From Cyanomargarita calcarea GSE-NOS-MK-12-04C (GTDB lineage: Bacteria; Cyanobacteriota; Cyanobacteriia; Cyanobacteriales; Nostocaceae): a stretch of 64,000 bases of DNA. The DNA is taken from positions 1-64,000 of the forward strand of contig JAHHGZ010000036.1 in NCBI GenBank assembly GCA_019359595.1, in the 5' to 3' direction. Of this stretch, positions 44,586 to 54,403 are shown in pieces; the first letter of the stretch is position 1, and each line of letters opens with the position of its first letter. The position numbers and the translations under genes are program-made. The notes beneath the pieces are model-generated. The model was not told where the DNA came from, searched no databases, and saw nothing but the letters and a program-made list of their open reading frames with translations.

Positions 44586-47060
44586 ATGAAAATATATTTT
44601 CAAATTTTGCTTCAGTTTCTATCCAAACTGGCTAGGAAAATCATATCAACAGTAATTAATAAACCAGTTGTTGCAAAGACAGGCATATTTGCGCTTGCCA
44701 TGTGCCTACTTTTGCGTGGTATTTCACCTGGGTTTAGTCAAGTCCCAACAGTCCCAATAATTCCAGACCGAATAATACCAATTGACCCAGGAAGAATTAT
44801 TTTTGATAACTGGAGTTTTGAACTTGGTCTACAAAATTGGCAAAAGACAGGAACAGCCTTTAATAATCAACCAACCCAAGGAAGTAATGTTGTCACATAT
44901 AGAGTTACCTCTATTCCTTTAGGAGGAGATTATTGGCGGGATGTAGCTTACCCAATTGGTCACAAAGGTAACTATTGGATTGGTACTTATGAAAACCATC
45001 CCAAAGATACAGCTAATCCTCTTGGAAGCATCCAAGGAGATTCACCAATGGGAACTCTAATTTCTAAATCATTTGAGTTACAAAATAACTTTATTACCTT
45101 CCTAATCAGTGGAGGAAATGATATTAGAAATCTTAATTTAGAATTGCTAGAAAAAGTCACATCAGCAGGAACACTTACACTTGCCGATGGTCAATATAAA
45201 GAAATTACTGGTATTGCGGCAACGGGAAGAAATTCAGAAATTATGCGCCGTGATTGGTGGAATGTTACTCCTCACAAAGGGAAAACTGTACGCATCAGAA
45301 TAGTTGATAATGCCAGTGGTTCTTGGGGACATATTAATATTGATGATATTCGATTTACTGATATTGAACCTCCCTATGGACCAGTGCCACAAGGAGCAGA
45401 TTTACCATCACTGACTGCATATAAAGATGGTGATATCTGGCGCGACTTAGATGCACCTATTTGGGGATTCGTGGATATGCATACCCATCCAATGGCACAC
45501 TTAGGTTTTGGGAAAAAACTTCTACATGGTGTTCCTGATGTTGGTTCAATTATTCCAGCGGGAACCAGAGACTGTAATCGTACTGATAGGCGAAGTTCAA
45601 GTATTCAAGAAGCTCTAGGACATGATAATTCTACACATGGTGGGCACGGTGTATTCGATAATTCTTGTGGAGACCATCAGAGAAATCTGATTATCACAAC
45701 ATTAGAAGAGGCAAAGGGTGCTCAAAGCCAACACGGTAGTAACTCTCTAGGTTACTCAGATGACCCCAGTAAAGCATTTGTAAATTGGCCCAAATTTAAT
45801 GACATTACTCACCAACAAATGTGGGTTGACTGGATCAGAAGGTCTTACCAAGGTGGTTTAAGAGTGATGGTTACTTTAGCTGTTAATAATAAAACTTTGG
45901 CTGATGGAGTTAAAGGCGACCCTCCAACTGATGATAAAGGTTCGGGAGATTTACAAATTCGGGAAATAGAACAATTTGTAAATCGACATAATGATTTCAT
46001 GGAAATTGCTACCAATCCTCAACAGTTGCGAAGCATAGTTCGTCGAAACAAATTAGCTGTAGTAATTGGAGTCGAGCTTGACAATATTGGTAACTTCAAT
46101 CAGGTTCCCAGTTTAACAAGAGAAATGATAGCTAGGGAAATTCAAAGGTTATACAACGATAAAGTTCGATATATTTTCCCCATTCATGTGATTGACAATA
46201 AGTTTGGCGGAACAGCAGTTTATGAAGATATTTTTAACTACTCGAATAAAAGAGAGTTTGGTAGTTTCTGGGATTTAGCTTGTGCGTTACCAAGCGATAG
46301 TATTACTAAGCAAATTCAAGGTAATACATTAGTTCAATTAGCTGGAATTCTTTTAGGGCAAGACCCATTTAGAAATCCTCCAATTCCTTCTTGTCCTGCG
46401 GGGATTGGACATAAGAACCGCAAAAGATTAACACCATCAGGTGAATTTGCCATTAAAGAAATGATGAAACTAGGAATGATAATTGATATCGACCATATGT
46501 CTCAAGAGTCAGCAAATCAAGCTTTCGCAATTGCAGAGGGCATTCCTGGTAAATATCCACTTAACGCCGGACATAATGGATTTAGAAGTAACGGACATGC
46601 AGATGAAAACAGCCGTACAGACGATCAACTTCAGAAAATATCTGAATCTGGCGGCATGATGGGAGTTGGATGGGGTGATAATGTATCCTGTGGGTTCTTA
46701 AATAACTTTCGATTTGGACTTGGAAAAATGTCTGGAAGGCAGCTTGCGATTGGAACCGATATCAATGGACTAGTAAAAGCGCCAAGACCTAGAAATACCA
46801 GTCGAGATTGTTCGGGGAGTCGAGTTAACTATATAGAATTAGGCGATCGTAATGCACCTTTGACGATGGCACAAACCGGACCAAAAAGATGGAATTATAA
46901 TAATGAGGGAGTCGCACATTACGGTCTCTTTCCAGATTTTTTACAGGACTTGAAAAATATAGGTATGAGTTCCCAAGAGCGTAGTTCTTTCTTTACGTCT
47001 GCTGAGTACTTCGCTCAAATGTGGGAGAAATCTCTGAGAGTGTCTGGAAATGTAAGATAA
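44586..47060 (+). CDS. Exported protein with binding module and M19 dipeptidase-like metallohydrolase domain
   Basis: The 824-residue product has a long N-terminal signal segment (VAKTGIFALAMCLLLRG, about 31-47). A beta-sandwich module follows at about 70-260 (FDNWSFELGLQNWQKTG, ending HINIDDIRF), resembling carbohydrate-binding modules. From residue 290 there is an amidohydrolase fold like M19 membrane dipeptidase. It has DMHTHPMAH (His299, His301), GVELDNIG (Glu497), IDIDHMSQ (His637), LNAGHNGFR (His663) and IGTDINGL (Asp725). M19 enzymes normally have HxD at the first position; this protein has HxH. It could hydrolyse peptides or amides outside the cell. GGAGC precedes the start. Confidence 0.78.
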   Translation: MKIYFQILLQFLSKLARKIISTVINKPVVAKTGIFALAMCLLLRGISPGFSQVPTVPIIPDRIIPIDPGRIIFDNWSFELGLQNWQKTGTAFNNQPTQGSNVVTYRVTSIPLGGDYWRDVAYPIGHKGNYWIGTYENHPKDTANPLGSIQGDSPMGTLISKSFELQNNFITFLISGGNDIRNLNLELLEKVTSAGTLTLADGQYKEITGIAATGRNSEIMRRDWWNVTPHKGKTVRIRIVDNASGSWGHINIDDIRFTDIEPPYGPVPQGADLPSLTAYKDGDIWRDLDAPIWGFVDMHTHPMAHLGFGKKLLHGVPDVGSIIPAGTRDCNRTDRRSSSIQEALGHDNSTHGGHGVFDNSCGDHQRNLIITTLEEAKGAQSQHGSNSLGYSDDPSKAFVNWPKFNDITHQQMWVDWIRRSYQGGLRVMVTLAVNNKTLADGVKGDPPTDDKGSGDLQIREIEQFVNRHNDFMEIATNPQQLRSIVRRNKLAVVIGVELDNIGNFNQVPSLTREMIAREIQRLYNDKVRYIFPIHVIDNKFGGTAVYEDIFNYSNKREFGSFWDLACALPSDSITKQIQGNTLVQLAGILLGQDPFRNPPIPSCPAGIGHKNRKRLTPSGEFAIKEMMKLGMIIDIDHMSQESANQAFAIAEGIPGKYPLNAGHNGFRSNGHADENSRTDDQLQKISESGGMMGVGWGDNVSCGFLNNFRFGLGKMSGRQLAIGTDINGLVKAPRPRNTSRDCSGSRVNYIELGDRNAPLTMAQTGPKRWNYNNEGVAHYGLFPDFLQDLKNIGMSSQERSSFFTSAEYFAQMWEKSLRVSGNVR

Positions 47061-47112
47061 GTTACAAACTTTATAGTTCATCTGTGCAATTTTTTGTCAG
47101 ACTATAAACAAG

Positions 47113-48225
47113 TTAGCAGACCATTTTTTTGAGTCCTATCTTACTCATCAGAATCGACAAACTTAAAGAAACAACGAGTAGTAGACCCCATCCGCATACT
47201 TTCAGGAGCAATATGTGGGTAAAATCAAATACAGTATTTCGCAGCAGATGAGTACTCAAGGAAAGAAATAATAAATATAAAATTCCGTTAAGACAAAATA
47301 TTCCCAAAGAGTATTTTGATAGTAATTTTACAGCTTTGATAACAAAAAGTGGCAGTTGTATTTCTTCGATAGAACTAAAGCACAAAAATAAGATTATTGT
47401 GTTTAAAATACAGGATAACGTTATATATTCAAACGGTACAATATTATCATTATTAATTTGATTGAAAAAAATATAATTTCCAATTGCTCCTAAGTATGAT
47501 ATTACCAGCATGATTACTTGAATCCTTCTAGAAATCAAAGAAGATATGTTTACTAAAATAGATATATTTTTATATAAAAATCCGCCAAGCGCAGCATATG
47601 CAAACCAATAAATAAATGGGACACGACCTATATTTATTAAAAATGCAGATAACTGAGGTGCATCTTTAAAAATTAAACTTAGATAAGTTAAGGAAAAAAT
47701 TAATCCTTGGATGCCAAATATTAATAAAATGTTTATCCAACTACTTAGCCAACGTCTAATCAAAATATAAAGTGGTATAAGTTGGAAAAGAATTAGTAAG
47801 TAATATGCACCTGTAAATATCTCCCCCCGAAAAATTTCAATGGCAATTTCGGTAATTGAGTTACCACTCAAAATTTTTAGGACTGCTACTAAGCTGAACC
47901 AAAACACGGTTGGAACTGCTAAACGAGTCAAACGCTTTTTAATGATTGACATTTGAGGTATAGCAAAATCTTTAGATAATCCCCGCTCAAACAACATGAA
48001 AGAAATTGTTAGCAGTACCGGAACACAAAATCTCAGAGGTGAGAATAGGATATCTATTAATGATGCACTGTCTGTATAAGTTGACCTGGGGACAATAAGT
48101 GAGTGGAATGAAACAACAGCAGTAATACTGATTGCTTTGATAAAATCAATGAAGAATAATCTACTATTAACGCTGATTTCAACAGTTTTTGTCATGCTAT
48201 TTTTGCTAGCTATTTCTTCTTGCAT
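47113..48225 (-). CDS. Acyltransferase 3 family membrane protein
   Basis: The 370-residue protein has about ten predicted membrane helices and the N-terminal acyltransferase 3 (OafA/WecH-like) motif FIDFIKAISITAVVSFHSLI, with the conserved His. Such proteins O-acetylate or otherwise acylate sugars on the outer face of the cytoplasmic membrane. It is the last gene of the exopolysaccharide cluster, 40 bases after the flippase gene, and probably decorates the polymer repeat unit. The CDS extends cleanly from the ATG at 48225. Confidence 0.85.
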   Translation of the reverse strand: MQEEIASKNSMTKTVEISVNSRLFFIDFIKAISITAVVSFHSLIVPRSTYTDSASLIDILFSPLRFCVPVLLTISFMLFERGLSKDFAIPQMSIIKKRLTRLAVPTVFWFSLVAVLKILSGNSITEIAIEIFRGEIFTGAYYLLILFQLIPLYILIRRWLSSWINILLIFGIQGLIFSLTYLSLIFKDAPQLSAFLINIGRVPFIYWFAYAALGGFLYKNISILVNISSLISRRIQVIMLVISYLGAIGNYIFFNQINNDNIVPFEYITLSCILNTIILFLCFSSIEEIQLPLFVIKAVKLLSKYSLGIFCLNGILYLLFLSLSTHLLRNTVFDFTHILLLKVCGWGLLLVVSLSLSILMSKIGLKKMVC

Positions 48226-48265
48226 AAAACAGTTAATTTCGGATAACTGGGAATTGAATTTAAAA

Positions 48266-49702
48266 CTATTTCAAAGTACGACGAACCAAGTCGATTAACA
48301 TCTGAGGCACTCTACCTTTGGAGACTAAAGATATGATGATTCCATAGCCAAGAATAATCGCCAGTGGCTGTAGATAAGGCGCAAGATGTGTTGGTATTGG
48401 AGTTGCAAGTAGAGCAACTAATATCAATCCGATTGTAATTGTGGGTAGCAGCACAGGTGCGAGCAAAACTCTGATACTCCAACCTGTAGAGTAGCAAATA
48501 GCTATCCAAAACCAGACTGTAGCAGCGATACCCATAACCAACGCTGTGGCGATCGCGACACCATTAACTCCTCCCAAATAAGCCCCGACTAGAAAGCCAG
48601 AGATAGATAAAGGGACTAAAACCCAGTTAATAGCAGCATTAATATGGGGTTTATCTAACGTATTCAATGCAGTACCCAAGATAGCCATAAACCCTCGGGC
48701 ATAAGCAAAAATTAGGACAATTTGAAAAATAGGTGCGGCTTTTGTCCACTCAGCACCATAAACAAGGGGAATCAACCAGGGAGCCATTACAAATGCCACG
48801 CCATAAATGGGAGCATAAAATAAGGCGTATAATTCTAACATTTTGCAAACATATACCCGTTTACCCTCGTTGTCTTTTTGCGATAAAACGGAGAAATTTA
48901 CCCGGTTAATTTGTGACAAAGCAAAGGTGGGTAACATGGCTAATTGATACCCCAAACTGTAAAAACCTAATGCTTGAGCGCCAAGTAATCGACCTACAAT
49001 CAAGTTGTCAGTATTAGTATTGACGTATACAGCTAGATTGATACCTACAAGGCTAGTAATGTATCCCCGGACTTCCTGGACAGCAGATGCATCTGGGATG
49101 AAGTGGTAAGTGAAGCGGTAGCCGCTAAACCAACGCTTGATTAAGGCATCTACTGCTGTCATTGCAATGTTGCCAACCACAAAAGACCAGACTCCCCAAC
49201 CGATGACAGCGCAACTTATAACAATTGAAAACCCCACTAATTTGACTACAGAGTCTGAAATAGCGATCGCTCGAAAATTCATTTGTCGCTGCAAAACAGC
49301 TGCATGGGAACCCCTACCTGCACCGATCAGAAAAACCAAGGATTCGCAAACAATCAAAGGAAAAACAATTGGCTGATGAAAAAATTGCGATAGGGGAAAT
49401 CCAACCAGCATTTGCACAAAGAACATACAGACTGAAATATTCACCCCCACGCTGTAGACTGCGTTAGCTAATTTTTTATCGGACAATCCTTTGTAAATCA
49501 ATACACTGGCAATGGCTGAGTCCTTAAAAAGTTCCGACAGTGTGGTGACAATTAAAACCATCCCCCAAATGCCGAAATCTTTCGGTGACAGCAGACGAGC
49601 AAGGATAATCTGAGCAATCAGTTGTGAGACTTTGGTAACAGCAAAACTCCCTGTTAGCCACAAACTACTTCCAGCTATCTTGGCAGTTTTAGGACTTGAC
49701 AT
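48266..49702 (-). CDS. Polysaccharide repeat-unit flippase (Wzx-like, MOP superfamily)
   Basis: The 478-residue protein has about 14 helices and the start GSSLWLTGSFAVTKVSQLIA followed by ARLLSPKDFGIWGM, typical of RfbX/Wzx oligosaccharide flippases. It would move undecaprenyl-linked repeat units from the inner to the outer leaflet. Neighbours on either side are a glycosyltransferase gene (24 bases upstream) and an acyltransferase gene (40 bases downstream). It matches the role expected between Wzy polymerase and the Wzc regulator in this cluster. Confidence 0.88.
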   Translation of the reverse strand: MSSPKTAKIAGSSLWLTGSFAVTKVSQLIAQIILARLLSPKDFGIWGMVLIVTTLSELFKDSAIASVLIYKGLSDKKLANAVYSVGVNISVCMFFVQMLVGFPLSQFFHQPIVFPLIVCESLVFLIGAGRGSHAAVLQRQMNFRAIAISDSVVKLVGFSIVISCAVIGWGVWSFVVGNIAMTAVDALIKRWFSGYRFTYHFIPDASAVQEVRGYITSLVGINLAVYVNTNTDNLIVGRLLGAQALGFYSLGYQLAMLPTFALSQINRVNFSVLSQKDNEGKRVYVCKMLELYALFYAPIYGVAFVMAPWLIPLVYGAEWTKAAPIFQIVLIFAYARGFMAILGTALNTLDKPHINAAINWVLVPLSISGFLVGAYLGGVNGVAIATALVMGIAATVWFWIAICYSTGWSIRVLLAPVLLPTITIGLILVALLATPIPTHLAPYLQPLAIILGYGIIISLVSKGRVPQMLIDLVRRTLK

Positions 49703-49726
49703 ATAAATTTTTTGTTGTCTCTACTG

Positions 49727-50923
49727 TTAATGCTGAGGTTTTGAGTAGAGGATAGAGTGAGGGGTTTTACGGTTTGCTAATTCTTGACCTTTACGACCAA
49801 GCCGATCGCGTAATTGTCTATTTGTACACAATTGCCGCAGTCCCTCAGTAATTTCACTATTTTTTGGATTTACTAATATGCCATTTGACATATGGTAAAC
49901 TGCATCTGTCACACCCCCTACCCGTGAAGCAATTACAGGTTTGCCAAAATAACCAGCTTCTAAATAAACAATGCCAAAACCTTCTACACTAGCAGCTTCA
50001 GTATCAAAAAATGTAAACATGGCAAACAAGTCACAAGCCCTGTAGTAGTCTGCTAACTGTTCATTGGGGACGTATCCGGCAAAATGTACTTTTTCTGCAA
50101 CCCCTAAATTTTCGGCTTGAGACTTCAATTCCCCAGCAATCGCACCTCGACCGCAGATTAAGTAATGGACATCCAATCCAGCAGCTAGTAATAAAGGCAA
50201 GTTGTCTATTACTTGGTTAAAACCTTTGCGTTTCACCAAACGTCCTACAGATAGAATCACTACTGCTGTTTCCGGAATACCATACTTTTTCCGCAGAGAA
50301 TTTCTGGCAGCATTACCAAAGTGAAATTTTTCTGGTCTGACAGAGGGGTTGATTATGCGGGTGGGTGTTGTGCATTGGCAGTGTTCATGTAAGTAATCTC
50401 TAGTAAATGAACTGTTACATACAATGGTCGTGCAACGCTTGAGAGTCCATTCAAAGAGCGATCGCAACACCGAATTTTTGACCGGACAAAGGACATCGTT
50501 GCCATGCAAGTATATGAAACACTGGATAGGTAATATATAAGTCAGCAACAACAAAGAGGGAAAGTCATAACCATGTGCCCATTCGATGTAACGATAGCGG
50601 TAGCGGAAATAAAGCCTAATTGCTAGGAATAACGAGCAGACCATGTTTACAATCTGCTTGAGGATACTACCCAACTTTCCATTCGTTAAAAAAGTCGGAA
50701 CTTGCCAGCGATATATGGAAAAAGATTGCACCGCATCAAAAGCTACATCACCTGGATAGCTTGCGGTGAGGAGAATTACCCGCTTTGGGTCTTGCAAACA
50801 GCGATTGTAAACATATTCTTCAATTCCTCCTTCTTTGGGAAAGAAGGTGCGAGAAATGACTAGAATATCGGGTATTTCCAGTTTATCTTTATTAACGGTA
50901 GGAAGTTGAAAAATATTTTGCAT
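49727..50923 (-). CDS. GT4 family glycosyltransferase
   Basis: The 398-residue protein has a GT-B fold of the GT4 family. The N-terminal domain has ISRTFFPKEGGIEEYVY, and the C-terminal nucleotide-sugar domain has ILSVGRLVKRKGFNQVID and the EX7E-type motif EGFGIVYLEAGYFGKPVIAS. It would add one sugar to the lipid-linked repeat unit at the cytoplasmic face. Its ATG overlaps the stop codon of the upstream acyltransferase remnant (TAATG), suggesting translational coupling left from an earlier intact gene. Confidence 0.88.
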   Translation of the reverse strand: MQNIFQLPTVNKDKLEIPDILVISRTFFPKEGGIEEYVYNRCLQDPKRVILLTASYPGDVAFDAVQSFSIYRWQVPTFLTNGKLGSILKQIVNMVCSLFLAIRLYFRYRYRYIEWAHGYDFPSLLLLTYILPIQCFIYLHGNDVLCPVKNSVLRSLFEWTLKRCTTIVCNSSFTRDYLHEHCQCTTPTRIINPSVRPEKFHFGNAARNSLRKKYGIPETAVVILSVGRLVKRKGFNQVIDNLPLLLAAGLDVHYLICGRGAIAGELKSQAENLGVAEKVHFAGYVPNEQLADYYRACDLFAMFTFFDTEAASVEGFGIVYLEAGYFGKPVIASRVGGVTDAVYHMSNGILVNPKNSEITEGLRQLCTNRQLRDRLGRKGQELANRKTPHSILYSKPQH

Positions 50924-51108
50924 TATTGAATTGGTTGTTTTTCAGTGTAATTAAAAAATCTCTTGAGTTCAGCGATTGGCTTTTCGACAAAGTGCCATGA
51001 AATACTAACCAGAATAGTGGCAATTATTGAAAATATCGCTATCACTATTTCCCAACTAAAAAATGATGATTTTAAATTATGAAACACTTTACTAACCTCA
51101 TACAGCAT
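50923..51108 (-). pseudogene. Acyltransferase C-terminal fragment
   Basis: The 61 residues from ATG at 51108 correspond to the C-terminal end of an OafA-type acyltransferase: a membrane helix FSWEIVIAIFSIIATILVSI, then the signature SWHFVEKPIAELKRFF. All upstream helices are missing. The reading frame can be opened further upstream to 51228, but that part has no similarity and overlaps the methyltransferase gene. It is a deletion remnant rather than a functional enzyme. Confidence 0.75.
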
Positions 51109-51181
51109 AAAGAAGTGTATAAGCTTAAATGCTTTGTTCGGGGGGATGCCGTAGGTCTCCCCTGAACGGTTACAAGTAAAT

Positions 51182-51904
51182 TTATTTTTCCTGTGTGACA
51201 GAATCTTTTTCCCACCCATCATATGCAATCAATGATTTGGTTAAGCCCAAAAATTTTTCTTCAAAAATAGCTGCTTTAGGAAACAATTCAACTAATTCTT
51301 TTTTAGTGAGGAGCTTTACACTAGTTACAAGTTCTTTTGCGGCTGCTTTGTCAGTAGTTTTTGGTCGCCATCCTAGATTAAAATGAGTAATCAGAAACAT
51401 TTTTGCCCATAAAGGTAAAAATTGAAAAAAGGGGAAAAGAAAGTGAGGTTCTATGGGAAAATATCGATTGGGAGTTTGGATAAAATATCTTTTCCCTACC
51501 CGTTGCACTTCCATTGCCATCTGCCGTTGAGCTTCATAATCTCCTACGTGTTCGATGACAGAATTGGAAAAAACAATATCAAAAGCATTGTCAGCGAAAT
51601 GTTCCATATTTGTGGCATTGCCTATCAAAGCTTTGATATTAGAGATATTAGAATGGGCTATTTTGTTTGTTTCATTTTCAAAATTGATAATAGTAATTTC
51701 GACATTTTTAGCGACTTCTTTATTACAAAAACCTTCTTTTAACCAAATATTTTCTCTTCCGCCTACATCAAGAATTTTTAAAGGTTTTGGTAGTGTTTTC
51801 AAAAGACTATTGAAGAACGCAAAACGTCTCTTTCTTAATTTGGTGGATAAAGATTCACTTTTACTGTCATCAGCTAATTTTGTTAAAATTTGGTTTAACA
51901 TCAA
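51182..51904 (-). CDS. Class I SAM-dependent methyltransferase
   Basis: The 240-residue protein has motif I LKILDVGGRENIWL, an acidic second strand, and FDIVFSNSVIEHVGDYEAQR with the post-I region typical of methyltransferase family 11. A Trp- and Phe-rich segment (FPFFQFLPLWAKMF) could contact the membrane or a lipid-linked acceptor. Location inside the exopolysaccharide cluster suggests methylation of a sugar residue or of the lipid-linked intermediate. It is followed immediately by the acyltransferase fragment. Confidence 0.82.
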   Translation of the reverse strand: MMLNQILTKLADDSKSESLSTKLRKRRFAFFNSLLKTLPKPLKILDVGGRENIWLKEGFCNKEVAKNVEITIINFENETNKIAHSNISNIKALIGNATNMEHFADNAFDIVFSNSVIEHVGDYEAQRQMAMEVQRVGKRYFIQTPNRYFPIEPHFLFPFFQFLPLWAKMFLITHFNLGWRPKTTDKAAAKELVTSVKLLTKKELVELFPKAAIFEEKFLGLTKSLIAYDGWEKDSVTQEK

Positions 51905-52024
51905 TGATTCTCCTTGTTTTAATTGGACTGCTATTTTAGAGCTAAATTTTCTGTTATCTGCCTAAATAAACGGTGAGTATAACAAAATCGTAATTGATTA
52001 ATTACGTAGATTTGTAAATAAACT

Positions 52025-53248
52025 TTAAAGCCTCTTTCTAAAATTTCCATGTGCAGAACCAGCCTCGCTGAGTTTAATATCATTTAAGGGAGGAGGAGTT
52101 AGACCCGTAATTGTCATCATTCCCTGTGCATAAGCAGTGAGGTTACAGTAAGTTTCAACCCAATTCCTAGCTTTATTTAAGAGTTCGGGTGTGTTGGGAT
52201 TGTTAGTAATATCTATAATTGCTTTAGCTGCAGCGGTTGGATTGTTAGGGTCAACTATCCACTCCGGGGCAAAGTGGCGTAAAATCTCACCAATACCGCC
52301 AGTTTCACTGCCAACTACTGGTACACCGCAGGCAATCGCTTCAACCACTATCCGTCCAAAAGGTTCTCTGGGGGCTAGGGTCAGGACTATATCTGCATAT
52401 TTGTAGTAATTTTCAATAGCGAAACTGGGAGGCAAAATAGTAAAGCGATCGCTTACGCCAAACTCTTTTGCACTTTCTAGTAAGGTTCGACTATTAATGC
52501 GATCGCTAGAATTATCTTCTCCAATTATTACACTGTGATAGTTATGACCTGTTGCTTTCAAATGAGCCAGAACAGGAATTAAAGCCCGGAGATTTTTATC
52601 ATTGACCATTCCTGGTTGACTAATTCGGGAAGGAGTTAAAATGATGCGACAACCAGAGTTAATAATCCTTTCTAATTCAACAGGTGGAGGATTAAAAATA
52701 GAGTGCGAATTAAATTTTTCAGTATCTACTGGTTGATAAAGAATACCTCGAATATCCGGCATAATAGAACGCACATGGCTAGCAGTGAAATGTGAATTAC
52801 AAATCACTCGTGGTGCTAAACAGGCAAAAGTAAACTTTCTGGCTAGATAACCTAAAAGATTGTGAGAAAGTGCTAAATCGTGGCAGAAGTGATAAACAGA
52901 GCGATTTTGTAGACGCAATTTCCATGTTGCGCGTAAGATAATTGGCAGAAAACTTCGCCAGACACAGTTATCTAAGAGCAAAGGCCAATCAGATGGTTGC
53001 TGACTAACCCAAGCAAATGCTCGCTCTAAAAACTGTCCCTGATCCTCCCCATCAGCCGGAATAATTTTTACGCAAAAATCTAAACCAGCTTCCTTAAGAT
53101 ATTTTTCCATCAAGGAATTGGAACGTACCAAAACACACAATTGCTCTTGTGCATTACCACGTCTAAATCCTTCAATTAACAACGAGAGAGTAACGAGAGT
53201 ACCACCTAATGAATGGCAGGCTCCTGGTATAATTACAAGCTTTTTCAT
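52025..53248 (-). CDS. GT4 family glycosyltransferase
   Basis: The 407-residue protein is a GT-B glycosyltransferase with GACHSLGGTLVTLSLLIEGF at the N-terminus, ILTPSRISQPGMVNDKN before the nucleotide-binding domain, and the GT4 signature EPFGRIVVEAIACGVPVVGS followed by GGIGEIL. It would act in repeat-unit assembly. It begins 28 bases after the GT2 gene at 53277-54326 and lies 120 bases before the methyltransferase gene. Confidence 0.88.
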   Translation of the reverse strand: MKKLVIIPGACHSLGGTLVTLSLLIEGFRRGNAQEQLCVLVRSNSLMEKYLKEAGLDFCVKIIPADGEDQGQFLERAFAWVSQQPSDWPLLLDNCVWRSFLPIILRATWKLRLQNRSVYHFCHDLALSHNLLGYLARKFTFACLAPRVICNSHFTASHVRSIMPDIRGILYQPVDTEKFNSHSIFNPPPVELERIINSGCRIILTPSRISQPGMVNDKNLRALIPVLAHLKATGHNYHSVIIGEDNSSDRINSRTLLESAKEFGVSDRFTILPPSFAIENYYKYADIVLTLAPREPFGRIVVEAIACGVPVVGSETGGIGEILRHFAPEWIVDPNNPTAAAKAIIDITNNPNTPELLNKARNWVETYCNLTAYAQGMMTITGLTPPPLNDIKLSEAGSAHGNFRKRL

Positions 53249-53276
53249 CTCTGGCTCACAAATGTATATATTTTGA

Positions 53277-54326
53277 CTAATTGCCAGATAAATTAAATTT
53301 TTGTGGTTCTTTACCTGTCAATTTAAATTGCAAATATCCTCGTCTTCCAAAGCGGATATATGCCTGACCTTCATTTGGAAAAAATGCAAAGATACTGCGT
53401 TGTATTAGCTTGTTAAAAGTTTCATCAAAACTACGTCCAATTGCGATACTTTCTCGTAATGATAGCCAAATAGTCTGAATCCCTTTTGCCCAAGTTAAAC
53501 CACCTTGTTGTAGTGAGAAAAAGCTCTGATAATCTGCACTCCGTTTAATATCAAAACGCTTATCTATCCCTGTTATAGCTGCTGCTTCATTAATAAATTT
53601 AGCTGTTTCTTCTTGCACCTCCATCCAGTAGGATAAATTAATACTGCGGCACTGCATATTGTTGCCATGTTGGCGATAAAACATTAGTGGCTTATTTATA
53701 CATCCCACTTCACCTAAAAAGGGAACTACCGCAGTTAAATAAGGGTCTGCTCCCATGCTTTTTTTTGTTGGAATGGGGAGAACTTTTTCCAGAATTTCGC
53801 GCCGATAAGATAGTGCCGAAGTCGTTTCCCAAATATATTGACCCCATTGCAATAATAAGTTACGGACATCACCCTGACTGAAAGTTTTCGGCCCACGACC
53901 AATAGGCAAACCTTCGCGATTCACAATAATTTTACTGTGAATAATTTGTACCCATTCGGGATGCTCAAAAAACGCCATAACAACGTTTTCTAACTTTTCT
54001 GGATGAAAATAATCATCAGCATCCAAAAGACAAATAATCTCTCCTTTAGCACGAGTAATTCCAGCATTCAAAGCCGCACCCATACCACCATTATTTTGAA
54101 ATATTGAAATTAAACGACTTCCATAAGAGGAAATCACTTCTCGTGAGTTATCTGTAGAACCATCATCGACCACAATTAACTCAAAATTTTGGTAAGTTTG
54201 TTTGAAAACGCTATCAATAGCTTCACTAAGGTAGTTGCCATAGTTATAGTTATCGATAATAACGCTAACTAAAGGATGAGCAGGCAACTTGTGCAATATC
54301 TCGGATGTTAAGGGAAGTTTTTCCAT
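53277..54326 (-). CDS. GT2 family glycosyltransferase (paralogue of the 55447 gene)
   Basis: The 349-residue protein is a GT-A glycosyltransferase. It has the nucleotide-binding start LVSVIIDNYNYGNYLSEAID, the VVDDGSTDNS motif, the metal-binding GEIICLLDADDYFHPEKLE and a C-terminal membrane-adjacent region. It is closely related along its whole length to the product of 55447-56478 (shared DYFHPEKL/DYFHEEKL, MFYRQHGNNM/MFYRMHGNNM and the IWLSLRESIAIGRS/IWLSLQESIAIRRS tail). The pair arose by duplication in the cluster and may add the same or related sugars. Confidence 0.9.
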   Translation of the reverse strand: MEKLPLTSEILHKLPAHPLVSVIIDNYNYGNYLSEAIDSVFKQTYQNFELIVVDDGSTDNSREVISSYGSRLISIFQNNGGMGAALNAGITRAKGEIICLLDADDYFHPEKLENVVMAFFEHPEWVQIIHSKIIVNREGLPIGRGPKTFSQGDVRNLLLQWGQYIWETTSALSYRREILEKVLPIPTKKSMGADPYLTAVVPFLGEVGCINKPLMFYRQHGNNMQCRSINLSYWMEVQEETAKFINEAAAITGIDKRFDIKRSADYQSFFSLQQGGLTWAKGIQTIWLSLRESIAIGRSFDETFNKLIQRSIFAFFPNEGQAYIRFGRRGYLQFKLTGKEPQKFNLSGN

Positions 54327-54403
54327 ACTTGATAAATAAAATGTTAGGTGATAATCCTTTACAAGCTGTTAATTCGTCAGAAGTTGATAAGTCATAGTTA
54401 TAG

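Noticed and set aside
51109..51228. Upstream extension of the acyltransferase fragment
   Set aside because: These residues have no acyltransferase similarity and overlap the methyltransferase 3' end in another frame.
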